A DNA stretch of 64,000 nt from Paraburkholderia polaris. Lineage in GTDB: Bacteria > Pseudomonadota > Gammaproteobacteria > Burkholderiales > Burkholderiaceae. The translations under genes were made by a program, and so were the position numbers. Below the pieces are notes generated by a model. That model was not told where the DNA came from and did no database searches. It saw only the letters and a program-made list of their open reading frames with translations. Shown here in pieces: positions 44,479-53,166 of this stretch; position 1 is the stretch's first letter; every line of letters begins with the position of its first letter. The DNA lies in the NCBI RefSeq assembly GCF_012927345.1, contig NZ_JABBGJ010000030.1, positions 1 through 64,000 on the forward strand, read 5' to 3'.

Positions 44479-45615
44479 TCACCAACCTTGAAAGCGCCGC
44501 CACTCGACGCTGTCGCCATCCGCTGAAACCGCTTGATACTCGGGGAACTGCGCGCCGGTCGCGCACGCATGATTCGGCAGGATGCGCAGCTTCATACCGA
44601 TCGGAAAGCGCTGCGTGATGTCGTCGACTTGCGCGCCTTCTTCCGATGACGACAGAATCCCGTGCTCCTGATTGGCGCCGCTCACCACATAGCCACCAAG
44701 TGGTGTTCCGTTTAGCAGACAGGGTTGGCCGTAGCCGAAATCGTGCAGCTGCTTCGAGGTGCCGCGATCGCGGCTCATCGCCATCCAGCCTGCGTCGAGA
44801 ATCGCCCAGCCTTTATCCGCCTGATGGCCGATCACGGTGGCGAGCACGCTGAGCGCGATATCTTCAAGCGCGCACACGCCGACGTTGTGCATGACCAGAT
44901 CGAAGAACACGTAGACGCCCGCTCGTACTTCGGTCACGCCATCCAGTTGCTCGGCGGCGAGGGCCGTGGGTGTCGAACCGACGCTGACGGCTGGGCACGG
45001 AATGCCCGCGTCGCGCAGACGTTGCGCCGCACGCACGCAGCCGGCACGTTCCTGCTCCGCAAGCGCGGTGAGCGCCTCCGGCGTGTGGAGCTCGTAGCTC
45101 GAACCCGCGTGGGTCATCACGCCGCCCACTGTGACGCCATTCTCATGGAGGATCCGGCCGACTTCGAGCAGCGTGTCCTGTTCCGGCGTAATACCGGAGC
45201 GGTGGCCGTCCGTGTCCACCTCGATCCACACCTCGAAGGTTTCGCCGTGCTGGTCCGAAAAGGCGGCGATGGCTGCGGCGGCGGTCGGATTGTCGACCAC
45301 CAGCTTCAGATCGCAACCCTGACGGCGCAACGCCAGCGCTCGCGGCAGCTTTGAAGGGGCGATGCTGACCGCGTAAAGGATATCGCTGACGCCAGCCGCA
45401 AAGAACGCCTCCGCCTCTTTCAGGGTCGAGACCGTAATGCCACGCGCCCCGGCGGCGATCTGCGCACGGACCACGTCGATGCATTTGGTGGTCTTGACGT
45501 GCGGACGGAATGCAACGCCCAGCGCGTTCATATGAGCCTGCATCCGCGCGATGTTCTTCTGCATCCGGGGGATGTCGATCAGCGCGGCAGGGGTGTCGAT
45601 ATGCTCGAGTTTCAT
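44479..45615 (-). CDS. D-serine dehydratase/D-threonine aldolase-like PLP enzyme (DSD1 family)
   Basis: A 378-aa fold-type III PLP enzyme. The N-terminal alanine-racemase-like barrel carries the PLP lysine in FRPHVKTTK (~42); VMTHAGSSYE and VGSTPTA bind phosphate. The metal motif is NHAC (His-x-Cys near residue 350), as in D-serine dehydratase and D-threo-3-hydroxyaspartate dehydratase. D-threonine aldolases usually have His-x-Asp, so a dehydratase is favoured. The ATG at 45615 is 4 bases after the HAD gene. The exact beta-hydroxy-D-amino acid cannot be told. Confidence 0.85.
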   Translation of the reverse strand: MKLEHIDTPAALIDIPRMQKNIARMQAHMNALGVAFRPHVKTTKCIDVVRAQIAAGARGITVSTLKEAEAFFAAGVSDILYAVSIAPSKLPRALALRRQGCDLKLVVDNPTAAAAIAAFSDQHGETFEVWIEVDTDGHRSGITPEQDTLLEVGRILHENGVTVGGVMTHAGSSYELHTPEALTALAEQERAGCVRAAQRLRDAGIPCPAVSVGSTPTALAAEQLDGVTEVRAGVYVFFDLVMHNVGVCALEDIALSVLATVIGHQADKGWAILDAGWMAMSRDRGTSKQLHDFGYGQPCLLNGTPLGGYVVSGANQEHGILSSSEEGAQVDDITQRFPIGMKLRILPNHACATGAQFPEYQAVSADGDSVEWRRFQGW

Positions 45616-45619
45616 GCTT

Positions 45620-46297
45620 TCACCGGGTAATAGAGTGGCTTTGGACTGATCCGAACTGGCTGAGCCACGGGACCAGCGCGTCGAGCGTCGGCGCCTCCAC
45701 CTCGGGCGGCTGTGCTCCCGCCACCAGCGGCAGACCCACGCGGTTGTGCCAGTATGTTCGCAAGCCGACCGCGGCCGTGCCGAACATGTCGTAGCTGGAG
45801 CCGGCCACGAACGCGGCCTCATGGGCGCTGACGCCGAGTTTGTCGAGCGCGAGCCGGTAAGGCAACGGGTCAGGCTTGTACATACCGGCTTCTTCTGCTG
45901 TGACAATAGCGTCCCAGCGGATCGGGAAAAGCTTGGCCGCCTGCGTGCCGAGGCGGAGGGAGCAGTTGGTGACGATTGCCAGTTTGCAATGCGGGCTGAG
46001 CGCCTGCAAGGTGTTGAGGGCACCGCTCCAGGGCGCAAGCTTCAGCCAGTCAGCTTCGAGCGCGATTGCCGCGGATTCCGGCAGTCCAACTTCGGTGGCT
46101 GCCGCGCGCACCAATTGTTCATACGCAATGTATTGGCCGCAGCCGTAGGTCAGGCGCAAATATGCCGCACGCCACGCGCGACCCGCCGGTTCGGAGCCCG
46201 CGGCGTGATTCCATGACGTCCACGAGTCGAGCAGGGCGGTCAGGAGGTCGAAGAGTACCGCCTTGGGGTAGGCGGTTGGGGGCGATAGGGAGGTCAT
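45620..46297 (-). CDS. HAD-superfamily hydrolase (haloacid-dehalogenase-like)
   Basis: A 225-aa HAD enzyme. Motif I is AVLFDLLTALLD (nucleophile Asp in FD, with Leu rather than Asp two residues on, as in dehalogenases rather than phosphatases). Motif II is IVTNCS, motif III the Lys in MYKPDPLPY, and motif IV AGSSYDMFGTAAVGL. It heads the two-gene unit with the DSD1-like enzyme and has a good -10 upstream. Substrate unknown; the missing second Asp argues against a phosphatase. Confidence 0.82.
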   Translation of the reverse strand: MTSLSPPTAYPKAVLFDLLTALLDSWTSWNHAAGSEPAGRAWRAAYLRLTYGCGQYIAYEQLVRAAATEVGLPESAAIALEADWLKLAPWSGALNTLQALSPHCKLAIVTNCSLRLGTQAAKLFPIRWDAIVTAEEAGMYKPDPLPYRLALDKLGVSAHEAAFVAGSSYDMFGTAAVGLRTYWHNRVGLPLVAGAQPPEVEAPTLDALVPWLSQFGSVQSHSITR

Positions 46298-46325
46298 GAT
46301 TTAACCGGCGAGGGACGGTGAGCCG

Positions 46326-46331
46326 ATTATA
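46326..46331 (-). promoter_or_regulatory. Candidate -10 box of the HAD/DSD1-like unit
   Basis: On the minus strand TATAAT, a perfect consensus, lies 29 bases before the HAD start. No good -35 is found at 17 bases, so the promoter may need an activator such as the upstream LysR protein. Confidence 0.4.
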
Positions 46332-46427
46332 AAGTTTCGTCGCTCGCATCGCGTTCAGCTGCGCTAATTCTAAGATTCAGACTGATTGAACGTATTACTC
46401 CGCGTGCGATTCACCGTGCTCAAAACG

Positions 46428-47333
46428 CTATCGCCGCCACGGCGGCAATGGCCTGAATCTGCCCTGCAAATACCGCATGAAATGCCGCGTGCGAGCCGGC
46501 AATCCGGCTCGCTGATGCGTGAGCGCGATCACGTCGGCGTCCGGCGCCTTCCAGCCTTGCAGCAACCGCACGAGTCTTCCTTTCGCGACGTCGTCGGCCA
46601 CATCCCATTCGGAGCGCAGGATCACGCCGCGGCCTTCGCAAGCCCATTGGCGGATCACGTCACCGTCGTTGCAACTCAAATGCGGAGAAACGCGCACGCT
46701 ACGACGCGTACGGCCCTTGCTGAACTGCCACAGCGAGACATCCTCGTTGTTCTCGCGTAGCACGATGCACGGCAGCTTGCTCAATTCTTCCGGCGACTCC
46801 GGCTGACCAAGACGCTTGAGCAGCGCCGGTGCGGCGCATACGAAGCGTGCGTTCGGTGCAATCGCGTAGCCGACCAGATTCGATACCGGTAACTCGCCGA
46901 TATGCACGACGATGTCGAAGCGGTCCATCGTCTCGGTCAAGGGCTGATCGGACAGCGTGAGCGCCACGTCGATATCCGGATTCTGCTGCTGGAAGTCGGC
47001 GATGGCGGGCGCCAGGTGGCGCCGGCCGAAGCCCAGCGGCGCATTGATTTTCAGCGTGCCGATCAGGCCGCCCCGGCGGGTCTGCAAGTCTTCGAACAGC
47101 GAGTCGAACTGCTGGACCAGTTCGGCGCCGCGTTCGCACAGGAGCGTGCCTTCTTCCGTGAACTGCAAACGGCGCGCCGTGCGGTTCACCAGTTGTGCGC
47201 CCAGTTTCTTTTCGAGTTGCTGCAGGCGCTGGGTCACCGCGGAGGGCGACAGTCCCAGTTTTCGCGCCGCGGCGATCAGGCTGCCACTTTCGCGGATGGT
47301 CAGCAGAAACCGGATATCGGCCGAATCGTTCAT
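46428..47333 (-). CDS. LysR-family transcriptional regulator
   Basis: A 301-aa LysR regulator. The N-terminal helix-turn-helix is GSLIAAARKLGLSPSAVTQRLQQLEKKLGAQL. The effector domain begins at LIGTLKINAPLGFGRRHLAP and includes IDVALTLSDQPL and NLVGYAIAPNARFVCA. It is upstream of the HAD gene on the same strand and divergent from the sulfotransferase-like gene, so either could be its target. Confidence 0.9.
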   Translation of the reverse strand: MNDSADIRFLLTIRESGSLIAAARKLGLSPSAVTQRLQQLEKKLGAQLVNRTARRLQFTEEGTLLCERGAELVQQFDSLFEDLQTRRGGLIGTLKINAPLGFGRRHLAPAIADFQQQNPDIDVALTLSDQPLTETMDRFDIVVHIGELPVSNLVGYAIAPNARFVCAAPALLKRLGQPESPEELSKLPCIVLRENNEDVSLWQFSKGRTRRSVRVSPHLSCNDGDVIRQWACEGRGVILRSEWDVADDVAKGRLVRLLQGWKAPDADVIALTHQRAGLPARTRHFMRYLQGRFRPLPPWRR

Positions 47334-47543
47334 GGCAGCAACTTTTAAGTTCGGAAGTCTGGCAGCTTAAAGCGTTTGAATGCGTTCCTCCAGTGCGTCA
47401 CAAGACGTCATTGCAAGGTAAACTGATCCTTCCGTAACGAAGTCGACAGCTTGACCCGCTAAAGTGTGCGCTTGAGCCAGGTGGGGGCAGGCAATGCCTG
47501 CCGTCCATCGAATCGTTGTCGCTTCCATTTGAAGAGAAGTCCA

Positions 47544-48671
47544 ATGCCGTTGTCACATGGACCGTCGAGCGCTGCTGACGGGTTGACCCGCATGTCGAAT
47601 GATCCAGTCTCCCAGCCAGCCGAAGGCTCGCAACAAAGTGCCCTGAAACAGGGGGTATTTCTGCACACCGGCTGGCGCAGTGCAGGAACTTGGGTCTGGT
47701 CGCGCCTGCGCGCACTCGATTCCGTGACCGGATTCTATGAACCGTTCAGCAACGTGCTGGCCGATTTGAGCCTTGCCGACGTTTCCGCGTCCCGTCCTAC
47801 GCTGACCTCTGGACATCCGCCGCTCGCCGCGCCGTATTTCGAAGAGTACCGGCCGTTTCTGCAAGAGGGCGCGCGCGGCGTAGCCGGATACAGGAAACGC
47901 TTCGGCACCGACCGCTTCTCAAACGCACCCGACGCGGAATTCCCCGCGTTGCAGGCCTATTTGGGCAACCTGTGTGAGCACACTGCCGGGCAAGGCAGCG
48001 TACCCGTCTTCAAGTTTTGCCGTTCGTCGGGCCGGCTTCCGTGGCTTAAGCACGCATTCCCGCAAGCCATGCATGCGGCCGTGCTGCGAAATCCCGCATC
48101 GCAGTTTGCCTCGGGGTGGCTGCTCAATCAGCAATGGAGTAATCCGTTCTTCGTGGCCGCACCATTTCGCGTGCTGGGTCTGAATCAGTCGGAGCTTTTG
48201 GTCAGACAGGCCATCGAAATCTGCGGCGTGAGCTTGCCGCCGGTGGTGCCGACTTCGGACGACGCCTATGCCATGGCGTGCGAGCAATATGCGCGCACGG
48301 CGGAAGGCAACAATGCGTATCGCGCGTTCATCGCCTTATGGATTCTCTGCGCGGTGCGGATGGCGGATGGCGTCGATCTGATGATCGACATCGACCGGTT
48401 GGGACAGTCGCGCGAATATGCTGCCGGATTGCGCGCCGAGTTCCAGGCACAGAGCGGTTTGTCGCCTGACTTCAGCAGCGCGCGCGATCTGGTCGAGGAG
48501 ACGAGGCGCAGCGCGGCGCGCATGACCGGGATCGACGGCCGGTCGATGCGAATCGTTCACTCCGCGGCGCTGAAATTCCTCAAGACACAGAGCGGAGTGA
48601 ACGCTGCCTTTACCGAACTCGTCCGCGAGAAGATGGTGCTGGCCAATGAATTGACCGAGCAATGGCGCTGA
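47544..48671 (+). CDS. Sulfotransferase-like P-loop protein
   Basis: A 375-aa protein. FLHTGWRSAGTWVWSRLR (residues ~39-56) resembles the 5'-phosphosulfate loop of PAPS-dependent sulfotransferases. VLRNPASQFASGW (~185) resembles the 3'-phosphate motif with Arg and Ser. These are sequence likenesses rather than proof of activity. No signal peptide. It stands alone, divergent from a LysR gene. An ATG 16 codons later (47592) could also be the start. The acceptor is unknown. Confidence 0.65.
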   Translation: MPLSHGPSSAADGLTRMSNDPVSQPAEGSQQSALKQGVFLHTGWRSAGTWVWSRLRALDSVTGFYEPFSNVLADLSLADVSASRPTLTSGHPPLAAPYFEEYRPFLQEGARGVAGYRKRFGTDRFSNAPDAEFPALQAYLGNLCEHTAGQGSVPVFKFCRSSGRLPWLKHAFPQAMHAAVLRNPASQFASGWLLNQQWSNPFFVAAPFRVLGLNQSELLVRQAIEICGVSLPPVVPTSDDAYAMACEQYARTAEGNNAYRAFIALWILCAVRMADGVDLMIDIDRLGQSREYAAGLRAEFQAQSGLSPDFSSARDLVEETRRSAARMTGIDGRSMRIVHSAALKFLKTQSGVNAAFTELVREKMVLANELTEQWR

Positions 48672-48699
48672 ATGTTCGAGAGGAACGTGTGGCCGGGAA

Positions 48700-48721
48700 C
48701 GCGGCGATACGATTCGCCGCG
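48700..48721. terminator. Stem-loop between convergent genes
   Basis: CGCGGCGA and TCGCCGCG form a perfect 8-bp stem with a 6-base loop, between the stops of the sulfotransferase-like gene and the dehydroquinase gene. No T-run. Confidence 0.4.
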
Positions 48722-48765
48722 CACCAGCGCACAGACTGTATCCAGCCATCGACATCTAACGCCTT

Positions 48766-49203
48766 CTAACCGGCCGCCGAGACCGCCGCCCGCAAGCCGA
48801 GCAGATAACTGTCGGCGCCAAAGCCGCAAATCTGCCCTTTGACGATCTCGGCGAATACGGATTGATGCCGGAACGCTTCTCGGGCGTGAATGTTCGACAT
48901 GTGGATTTCGACCACCGGCACGGTCAGAATCGCCAGTGCATCGCGAATACCGTAGCTGTAATGCGTCCACGCGCCGGCATTGATGAGAACGCCATCGGCA
49001 TTGTCGACGAAAGCCTGGTGAATGCGCTCGCACATCTCGGCTTCGCTATTGGTCTGAAAGCTCTCTACCTTGACGCCCAGTTCCTTGCCTAAGGCCTGGA
49101 GGTTGCCATCGATCTCGGCCAGCGTGATGGTGCCGTACTGCGCGGGGTCGCGCTTGCCGAACATATTGTGGTTGATGCCGTGAAGCATCACGAACGTTTT
49201 CAT
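48766..49203 (-). CDS. aroQ: Type II 3-dehydroquinate dehydratase (variant active-site loop)
   Basis: Type II enzymes convert 3-dehydroquinate to 3-dehydroshikimate. The 145-aa length is normal. The general layout is kept: KRDPAQYGTITL (catalytic Tyr loop), THYSYGIRDAL (catalytic His) and EIHMSNIHAREAFR. Two parts differ from the usual form: LHGINHNMFG instead of LNGPNLNLLG, and INAGAWTHYS instead of INPAAYTHTS. The gene sits in a catabolic-looking operon with an MHS transporter and a Gfo/Idh oxidoreductase, so a role in quinate/shikimate breakdown rather than aromatic synthesis is likely. A different cyclic substrate is possible. Confidence 0.82.
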   Translation of the reverse strand: MKTFVMLHGINHNMFGKRDPAQYGTITLAEIDGNLQALGKELGVKVESFQTNSEAEMCERIHQAFVDNADGVLINAGAWTHYSYGIRDALAILTVPVVEIHMSNIHAREAFRHQSVFAEIVKGQICGFGADSYLLGLRAAVSAAG

Positions 49204-49254
49204 GGAAGATCCCTTTTACATGGTCAGAACTGGCGGCAGCAGGCTGTGCCGATC

Positions 49255-50325
49255 TCAGTGAGCCGTAGTCGCCGCGGCGGGCGTCGTATTGACGATCGAC
49301 CCCTTCATTGCGGCTTCGGCGATCGCTTCGGTAATGCGTAGATTCTGCAGGCCGTCGCGCGCGCTTACGAGCGGCTCGGCTTCTCCTCGGATAACCCGGC
49401 TGAAGTGTTCAATCTGAAGCTTGAGCGGGTCATCGCGTGTCATTGCGGCGACGCTAACGTCGAACGGCTTCCACCACGAGCGGTCTTCCGCCTTGCCATA
49501 CGTTTTCAGGCGCATCGTCGGCACGGAAAGCGAGCCGAACGTACCGGCAATCACATAGCAATCTTCGTCCGGATACGACGGGTAGGCCTTATTCTCCTGC
49601 GAGGTCTGCTCCCAGCTGCGTGCGCTCGCGGCCGTGTCGGACAACATGAAGCTGCCGAGCGCGCCGCTTGCGAAGCGCAGGTTGATTGCAACCGTGTCTT
49701 CGACGGGAAAGCCGCGCGTCGCATGCGATGAAAACGCCTGCACCGCGACAATATCTCCGCATAGCATGCGCAGGTTATGCACCTCGTGGATCATGTTCAG
49801 CAGAATGGGGCCGCCGCCCGGATTACGCCGCCATGGCGCGTCGGAGAAGTACTGGTCCGGCTTGAAAAATACCGCGCTGCCCATCACCGCGACCAGCTTG
49901 CCGAGCCTGCCTTCGTCGATCAACTGCTTCGCTCGGGCCATGATCGGGCTATGGGCCCTGTGATGGCCGATCAGCAATTTCACGCCGGAGCGTTCGACTT
50001 CTTCGACGAGCGTCTCGGCTTCCTCGACGGTGGGCGCGATCGGCTTTTCGAGCAGCGTCGGCACACCGGCTGCGAGACACGTCAGCGCATGCTCGACGTG
50101 CAACTGGTTTGGTGTTGCAAGAATCACGCCGTCTGGACGATCCTTTTCCAACAGTTCGTCGAGCGATCGGTAGAGGGGCACGCCTGCCTCGGCTGCGAGC
50201 GCGGCGGCCGCCGGCGAGGGGTCGACGATGGCCGACAAGGCACACGTGCCGCTCTGCTGCGCGACGCTCATGTGCGCACGCCCGATATAGCCCGCGCCGG
50301 CTACGGCGATCCTGGTCCGGTTCAT
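49255..50325 (-). CDS. Gfo/Idh/MocA-family oxidoreductase
   Basis: A 356-aa NAD(P)-dependent dehydrogenase. The N-terminal Rossmann motif is VAGAGYIGRAHM, followed by PNQLHVEHALTCLAAGVPTLLEKPIAP (the EKP loop with the cofactor/catalytic Lys) and the catalytic His region ILLNMIHEVHNLRML. Family members oxidise sugars, inositols and other polyols. The neighbours (dehydroquinase, MHS transporter) suggest a quinate/shikimate-like cyclitol. Confidence 0.87.
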   Translation of the reverse strand: MNRTRIAVAGAGYIGRAHMSVAQQSGTCALSAIVDPSPAAAALAAEAGVPLYRSLDELLEKDRPDGVILATPNQLHVEHALTCLAAGVPTLLEKPIAPTVEEAETLVEEVERSGVKLLIGHHRAHSPIMARAKQLIDEGRLGKLVAVMGSAVFFKPDQYFSDAPWRRNPGGGPILLNMIHEVHNLRMLCGDIVAVQAFSSHATRGFPVEDTVAINLRFASGALGSFMLSDTAASARSWEQTSQENKAYPSYPDEDCYVIAGTFGSLSVPTMRLKTYGKAEDRSWWKPFDVSVAAMTRDDPLKLQIEHFSRVIRGEAEPLVSARDGLQNLRITEAIAEAAMKGSIVNTTPAAATTAH

Positions 50326-50358
50326 GAAAAGCTTCCTTCGGTGTCGGAAAGAGAAGGG

Positions 50359-51765
50359 CTATGCGAGCGCTTTCTTGGACTCAGCGATGGTCTGGGCCCG
50401 CTGCAGTTCGTATTCGTGCTTGTCGATCGGAACGGCGTTGCGTTCGCCCAGGTCGCTCAGCTTGACGCGGAAGTTCTCGCGTGCGCTCCAGGCCGTTACC
50501 GCTGCAACGATGGTGATGCCGAAGGTGATTGCGCCGATGGTGAGCGGAACGTTATGCGATCCGGGCGGCGCGACGTAGGCGAACAGTGCCGGCAGCAGCG
50601 CGGTAATCGTGGTGCCAATGTTCTGGCCGATTGCCATCGCGGACACGCGTGAGCGGGTCGGGAACAGCTCCGGAAAGAAACTCGGGAAGATGGCGTTATA
50701 GCCTTGATAGATGATGCCCCACATGAGGATCGACATGACCATCGCGAGCGGCACGTTCCTGATGCTGATCGCGTAGAGGTACCCGAACGAGAGCAGCCCC
50801 GCGCCGAGTGCGCCGACGATAATGGGCAGGCGCCGCCCGATCCGGTCGGACAGATTGCCCACGTAGGGAATCACCAGCACGGCGACGATGTTGCCGACTA
50901 CCGGAATCCACAGATAGACGCTCTTGGAAAAGCCGATGCCGTACGACGGCTGCACTGCATACGCCGCGCCAAAAATGGTGGCGACGACAGGGATCACGTT
51001 CATCAGCGAGCAGCCGACCACCCGCAACATATCCCCCCAGTTATAACGGAAGGCCTCGGCGATCGGCGACTTGGGTATGGCGCCGCTGGCGTCTTCCTTG
51101 GCGAAAGCCGGCGTTTCATGGACCTCGCGACGAATGATGTAGCCGGCAATCAGCACCACCGAGCTCAACAGAAACGGGATACGCCAGCCCCACGAATTGA
51201 ACGAACTCTCCTCCATGTAGTAGGCAAGCGGCAGGAATACGGCTGCGGCGAGAATCTGCCCCGCCTGCACCCCTTGCAGCGTGAAGCTTGCGTAGTAGCC
51301 GCGCCGTCCGAATGGCGCGTGCTCGAGAATCATGGAGCTCGCGCCCGAGATTTCACCGGCCACCGCAAAACCCTGGATCAGGCGGAGAACCACCAGCAGT
51401 CCCGGTGCAAGCAGGCCAACCTGGTGGTAGGTGGGCAGGAAGCCGACCGCCATCGTCGAGAAGCCCATCAGAAACATGCATACCAGCAGGACGTTTTTCC
51501 GGCCGTGCGTGTCGCCCCAGTGCCCGAGCACGACCGCGCCGATCGGCCGCGCGACATAGCCGACGCCATAGGTCGCGAGCGATGCGACGATGGCGATCTT
51601 CGGATTGCCGGATGGAAAGAACAACTGGGGAAAGATGAGGGCCGCGGCCTGAGCGTAGATGAAGAAATCGTAGTACTCGAGCGCCGAGCCGATCCAGCCG
51701 CTGGCGGTCGCTTTGCGAGCCTGCGAGCGATGCTCGCGGCCGCCTGCCGATGCATTCGTTTCCAT
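50359..51765 (-). CDS. MHS-family MFS transporter (shikimate/organic acid type)
   Basis: A 468-aa metabolite:H+ symporter. It shows GSALEYYDFFIYAQAAALIFPQLFFP and GAVVLGHWGDTHGRKNVLL, with the second family loop in VGNLSDRIGRRLPI and twelve hydrophobic segments. The MHS group includes the shikimate carrier ShiA and several carboxylate carriers. It is the first gene of the operon with the Gfo/Idh and dehydroquinase genes (33- and 51-base gaps) and is divergent from a LysR gene 275 bases away. No gene was seen in that gap. Confidence 0.9.
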   Translation of the reverse strand: METNASAGGREHRSQARKATASGWIGSALEYYDFFIYAQAAALIFPQLFFPSGNPKIAIVASLATYGVGYVARPIGAVVLGHWGDTHGRKNVLLVCMFLMGFSTMAVGFLPTYHQVGLLAPGLLVVLRLIQGFAVAGEISGASSMILEHAPFGRRGYYASFTLQGVQAGQILAAAVFLPLAYYMEESSFNSWGWRIPFLLSSVVLIAGYIIRREVHETPAFAKEDASGAIPKSPIAEAFRYNWGDMLRVVGCSLMNVIPVVATIFGAAYAVQPSYGIGFSKSVYLWIPVVGNIVAVLVIPYVGNLSDRIGRRLPIIVGALGAGLLSFGYLYAISIRNVPLAMVMSILMWGIIYQGYNAIFPSFFPELFPTRSRVSAMAIGQNIGTTITALLPALFAYVAPPGSHNVPLTIGAITFGITIVAAVTAWSARENFRVKLSDLGERNAVPIDKHEYELQRAQTIAESKKALA

Positions 51766-52040
51766 GTCGTCTCCTGAACAGAAATGTTTTGATCAGCTTC
51801 TATGGCTGACACATTTGCGTCTTTAAAGTGAATCTTTGCAAGCCAGGGCTTATCGGGAAGCGGCTGCCGTCGGTGGCTCGGTGCGGGTGTCGAAATACGC
51901 TGCCGGTGGGCAGAGCAGCCGGTAGAACAGGGTTAACCAGTGTTTTGGTATCCGGAGCATTTTGTCTGATCAGCTCCGCTTGCCTGATCCAACCGTTGAG
52001 GCTAGGGTAATGTGGTTCTGCACCGACACAATGCGGCCAA

Positions 52041-52997
52041 ATGGAAAATCAGAATGCGCTCACAGCCAGCAATGAGTCTTTCCTGCGCGATCTTCTGCTG
52101 TTCTGCAACATCGCGCGCCGGGGCAGTTTCGTCGCGGCATCGACGGAAATGGGACTGTCGCCTTCGCACGTGAGCAAGCGAATTGCGATGCTGGAAGCGA
52201 GTCTCGGCGTCAAGCTGTTCCAGCGCACCACGCGCCGGGTCAGCGTGACGAGCGACGGCGAAGCCGCTTTGCAGTGGGCGCAGAAAATACTCGACGACGT
52301 GCAGGGCATGGCCGACGCATTCGCCGATCGCCGCACGGAGTTGCGAGGCTTGCTGCGTATCAGCACGAGCCTGCGGCTGGGGCGCGAACATGTTTCGCCG
52401 ATACTTTCGATGCTGCGTCAGCGCCACCCGAATCTGGAGATCTGGCTTGAATTGCTGGACCGGCGTGCCGACCTGGTCGGTGAAAACTTCGACATCGATA
52501 TTCGTGTGGGAGAAGTGCAGGAGCCTCACCTGATCGCGCACAAGATGGTGGATAGCGCGCGCATTCTTTGCGCGTCGCCAGAGTATCTGGCGCGTCGCGG
52601 TGTGCCTGTGGATTTAAGCGACCTCGCTCAGCACGACTGCCTGCTGTTTCGCGGGCGCGACGACCGCTTCGGCGTCTGGCGCCTGAGCGGGCCGAACGGC
52701 GAGAAGAGCGTGAAGGTGACCGGGACCGTCGCGTCGAATCTGAGCGACATCGTCGTTCAGTGGGCAAAAGACGGCTACGGGGTGGTGATGGTGTCGATCT
52801 GGGATGTGGCTGAGAGCCTGCGCGCGGGCGAACTGGTGCGGGTGTTGCCGGACTATCTGCAATCGGCGGACGTCTGGGCCGTGACGGCGGAGCGCCTGTC
52901 GTCGTCGGCAAGGATCCAGGTGTGTATCGAGTTTCTCAGGGAGCAACTGACGAGGGGGCCGTATGCACTCGTCACGCGTGGCGTGGGCGGCTTTTGA
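52041..52997 (+). CDS. LysR-family transcriptional regulator
   Basis: A 318-aa LysR regulator. The helix-turn-helix is ARRGSFVAASTEMGLSPSHVSKRIAMLEASLGVKLF. The effector domain includes LRISTSLRLGREHVSPIL and DIDIRVGEVQEPHLIAHKM. Divergent orientation to the MHS operon is the classic arrangement for a LysR activator of that operon. An ATG at 52031 is out of frame; ATG 52041 starts MENQNALTASNESFL. Confidence 0.9.
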   Translation: MENQNALTASNESFLRDLLLFCNIARRGSFVAASTEMGLSPSHVSKRIAMLEASLGVKLFQRTTRRVSVTSDGEAALQWAQKILDDVQGMADAFADRRTELRGLLRISTSLRLGREHVSPILSMLRQRHPNLEIWLELLDRRADLVGENFDIDIRVGEVQEPHLIAHKMVDSARILCASPEYLARRGVPVDLSDLAQHDCLLFRGRDDRFGVWRLSGPNGEKSVKVTGTVASNLSDIVVQWAKDGYGVVMVSIWDVAESLRAGELVRVLPDYLQSADVWAVTAERLSSSARIQVCIEFLREQLTRGPYALVTRGVGGF

Positions 52998-53082
52998 CGC
53001 GGACCTGGCGTGCGGAGGCGCCCCCGGGCAGAGTCGCGGAATGGACATCCTTTCCTGACGTTGCGCCGGTTTCGTCGACCAG

Positions 53083-53166
53083 TACAGTTGCCACGCGAAA
53101 AACAATACAGTGAGGCGCGGTTTTATTGTGCTGTATCGGGAATAGGACCGGCACCGTCGATACAGT
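53083..53166. promoter_or_regulatory. Cluster of TACAGT motifs upstream of mmsA
   Basis: TACAGT occurs at 53083-53088, 53106-53111 and 53161-53166, and the reverse form CTGTA at 53131-53135, all within 84 bases. Two of them extend to TACAGTTG(C/G)CA. Repeated half-sites of this kind suit a GntR/MocR or similar dimeric regulator, but none is encoded next to the gene. Confidence 0.4.
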
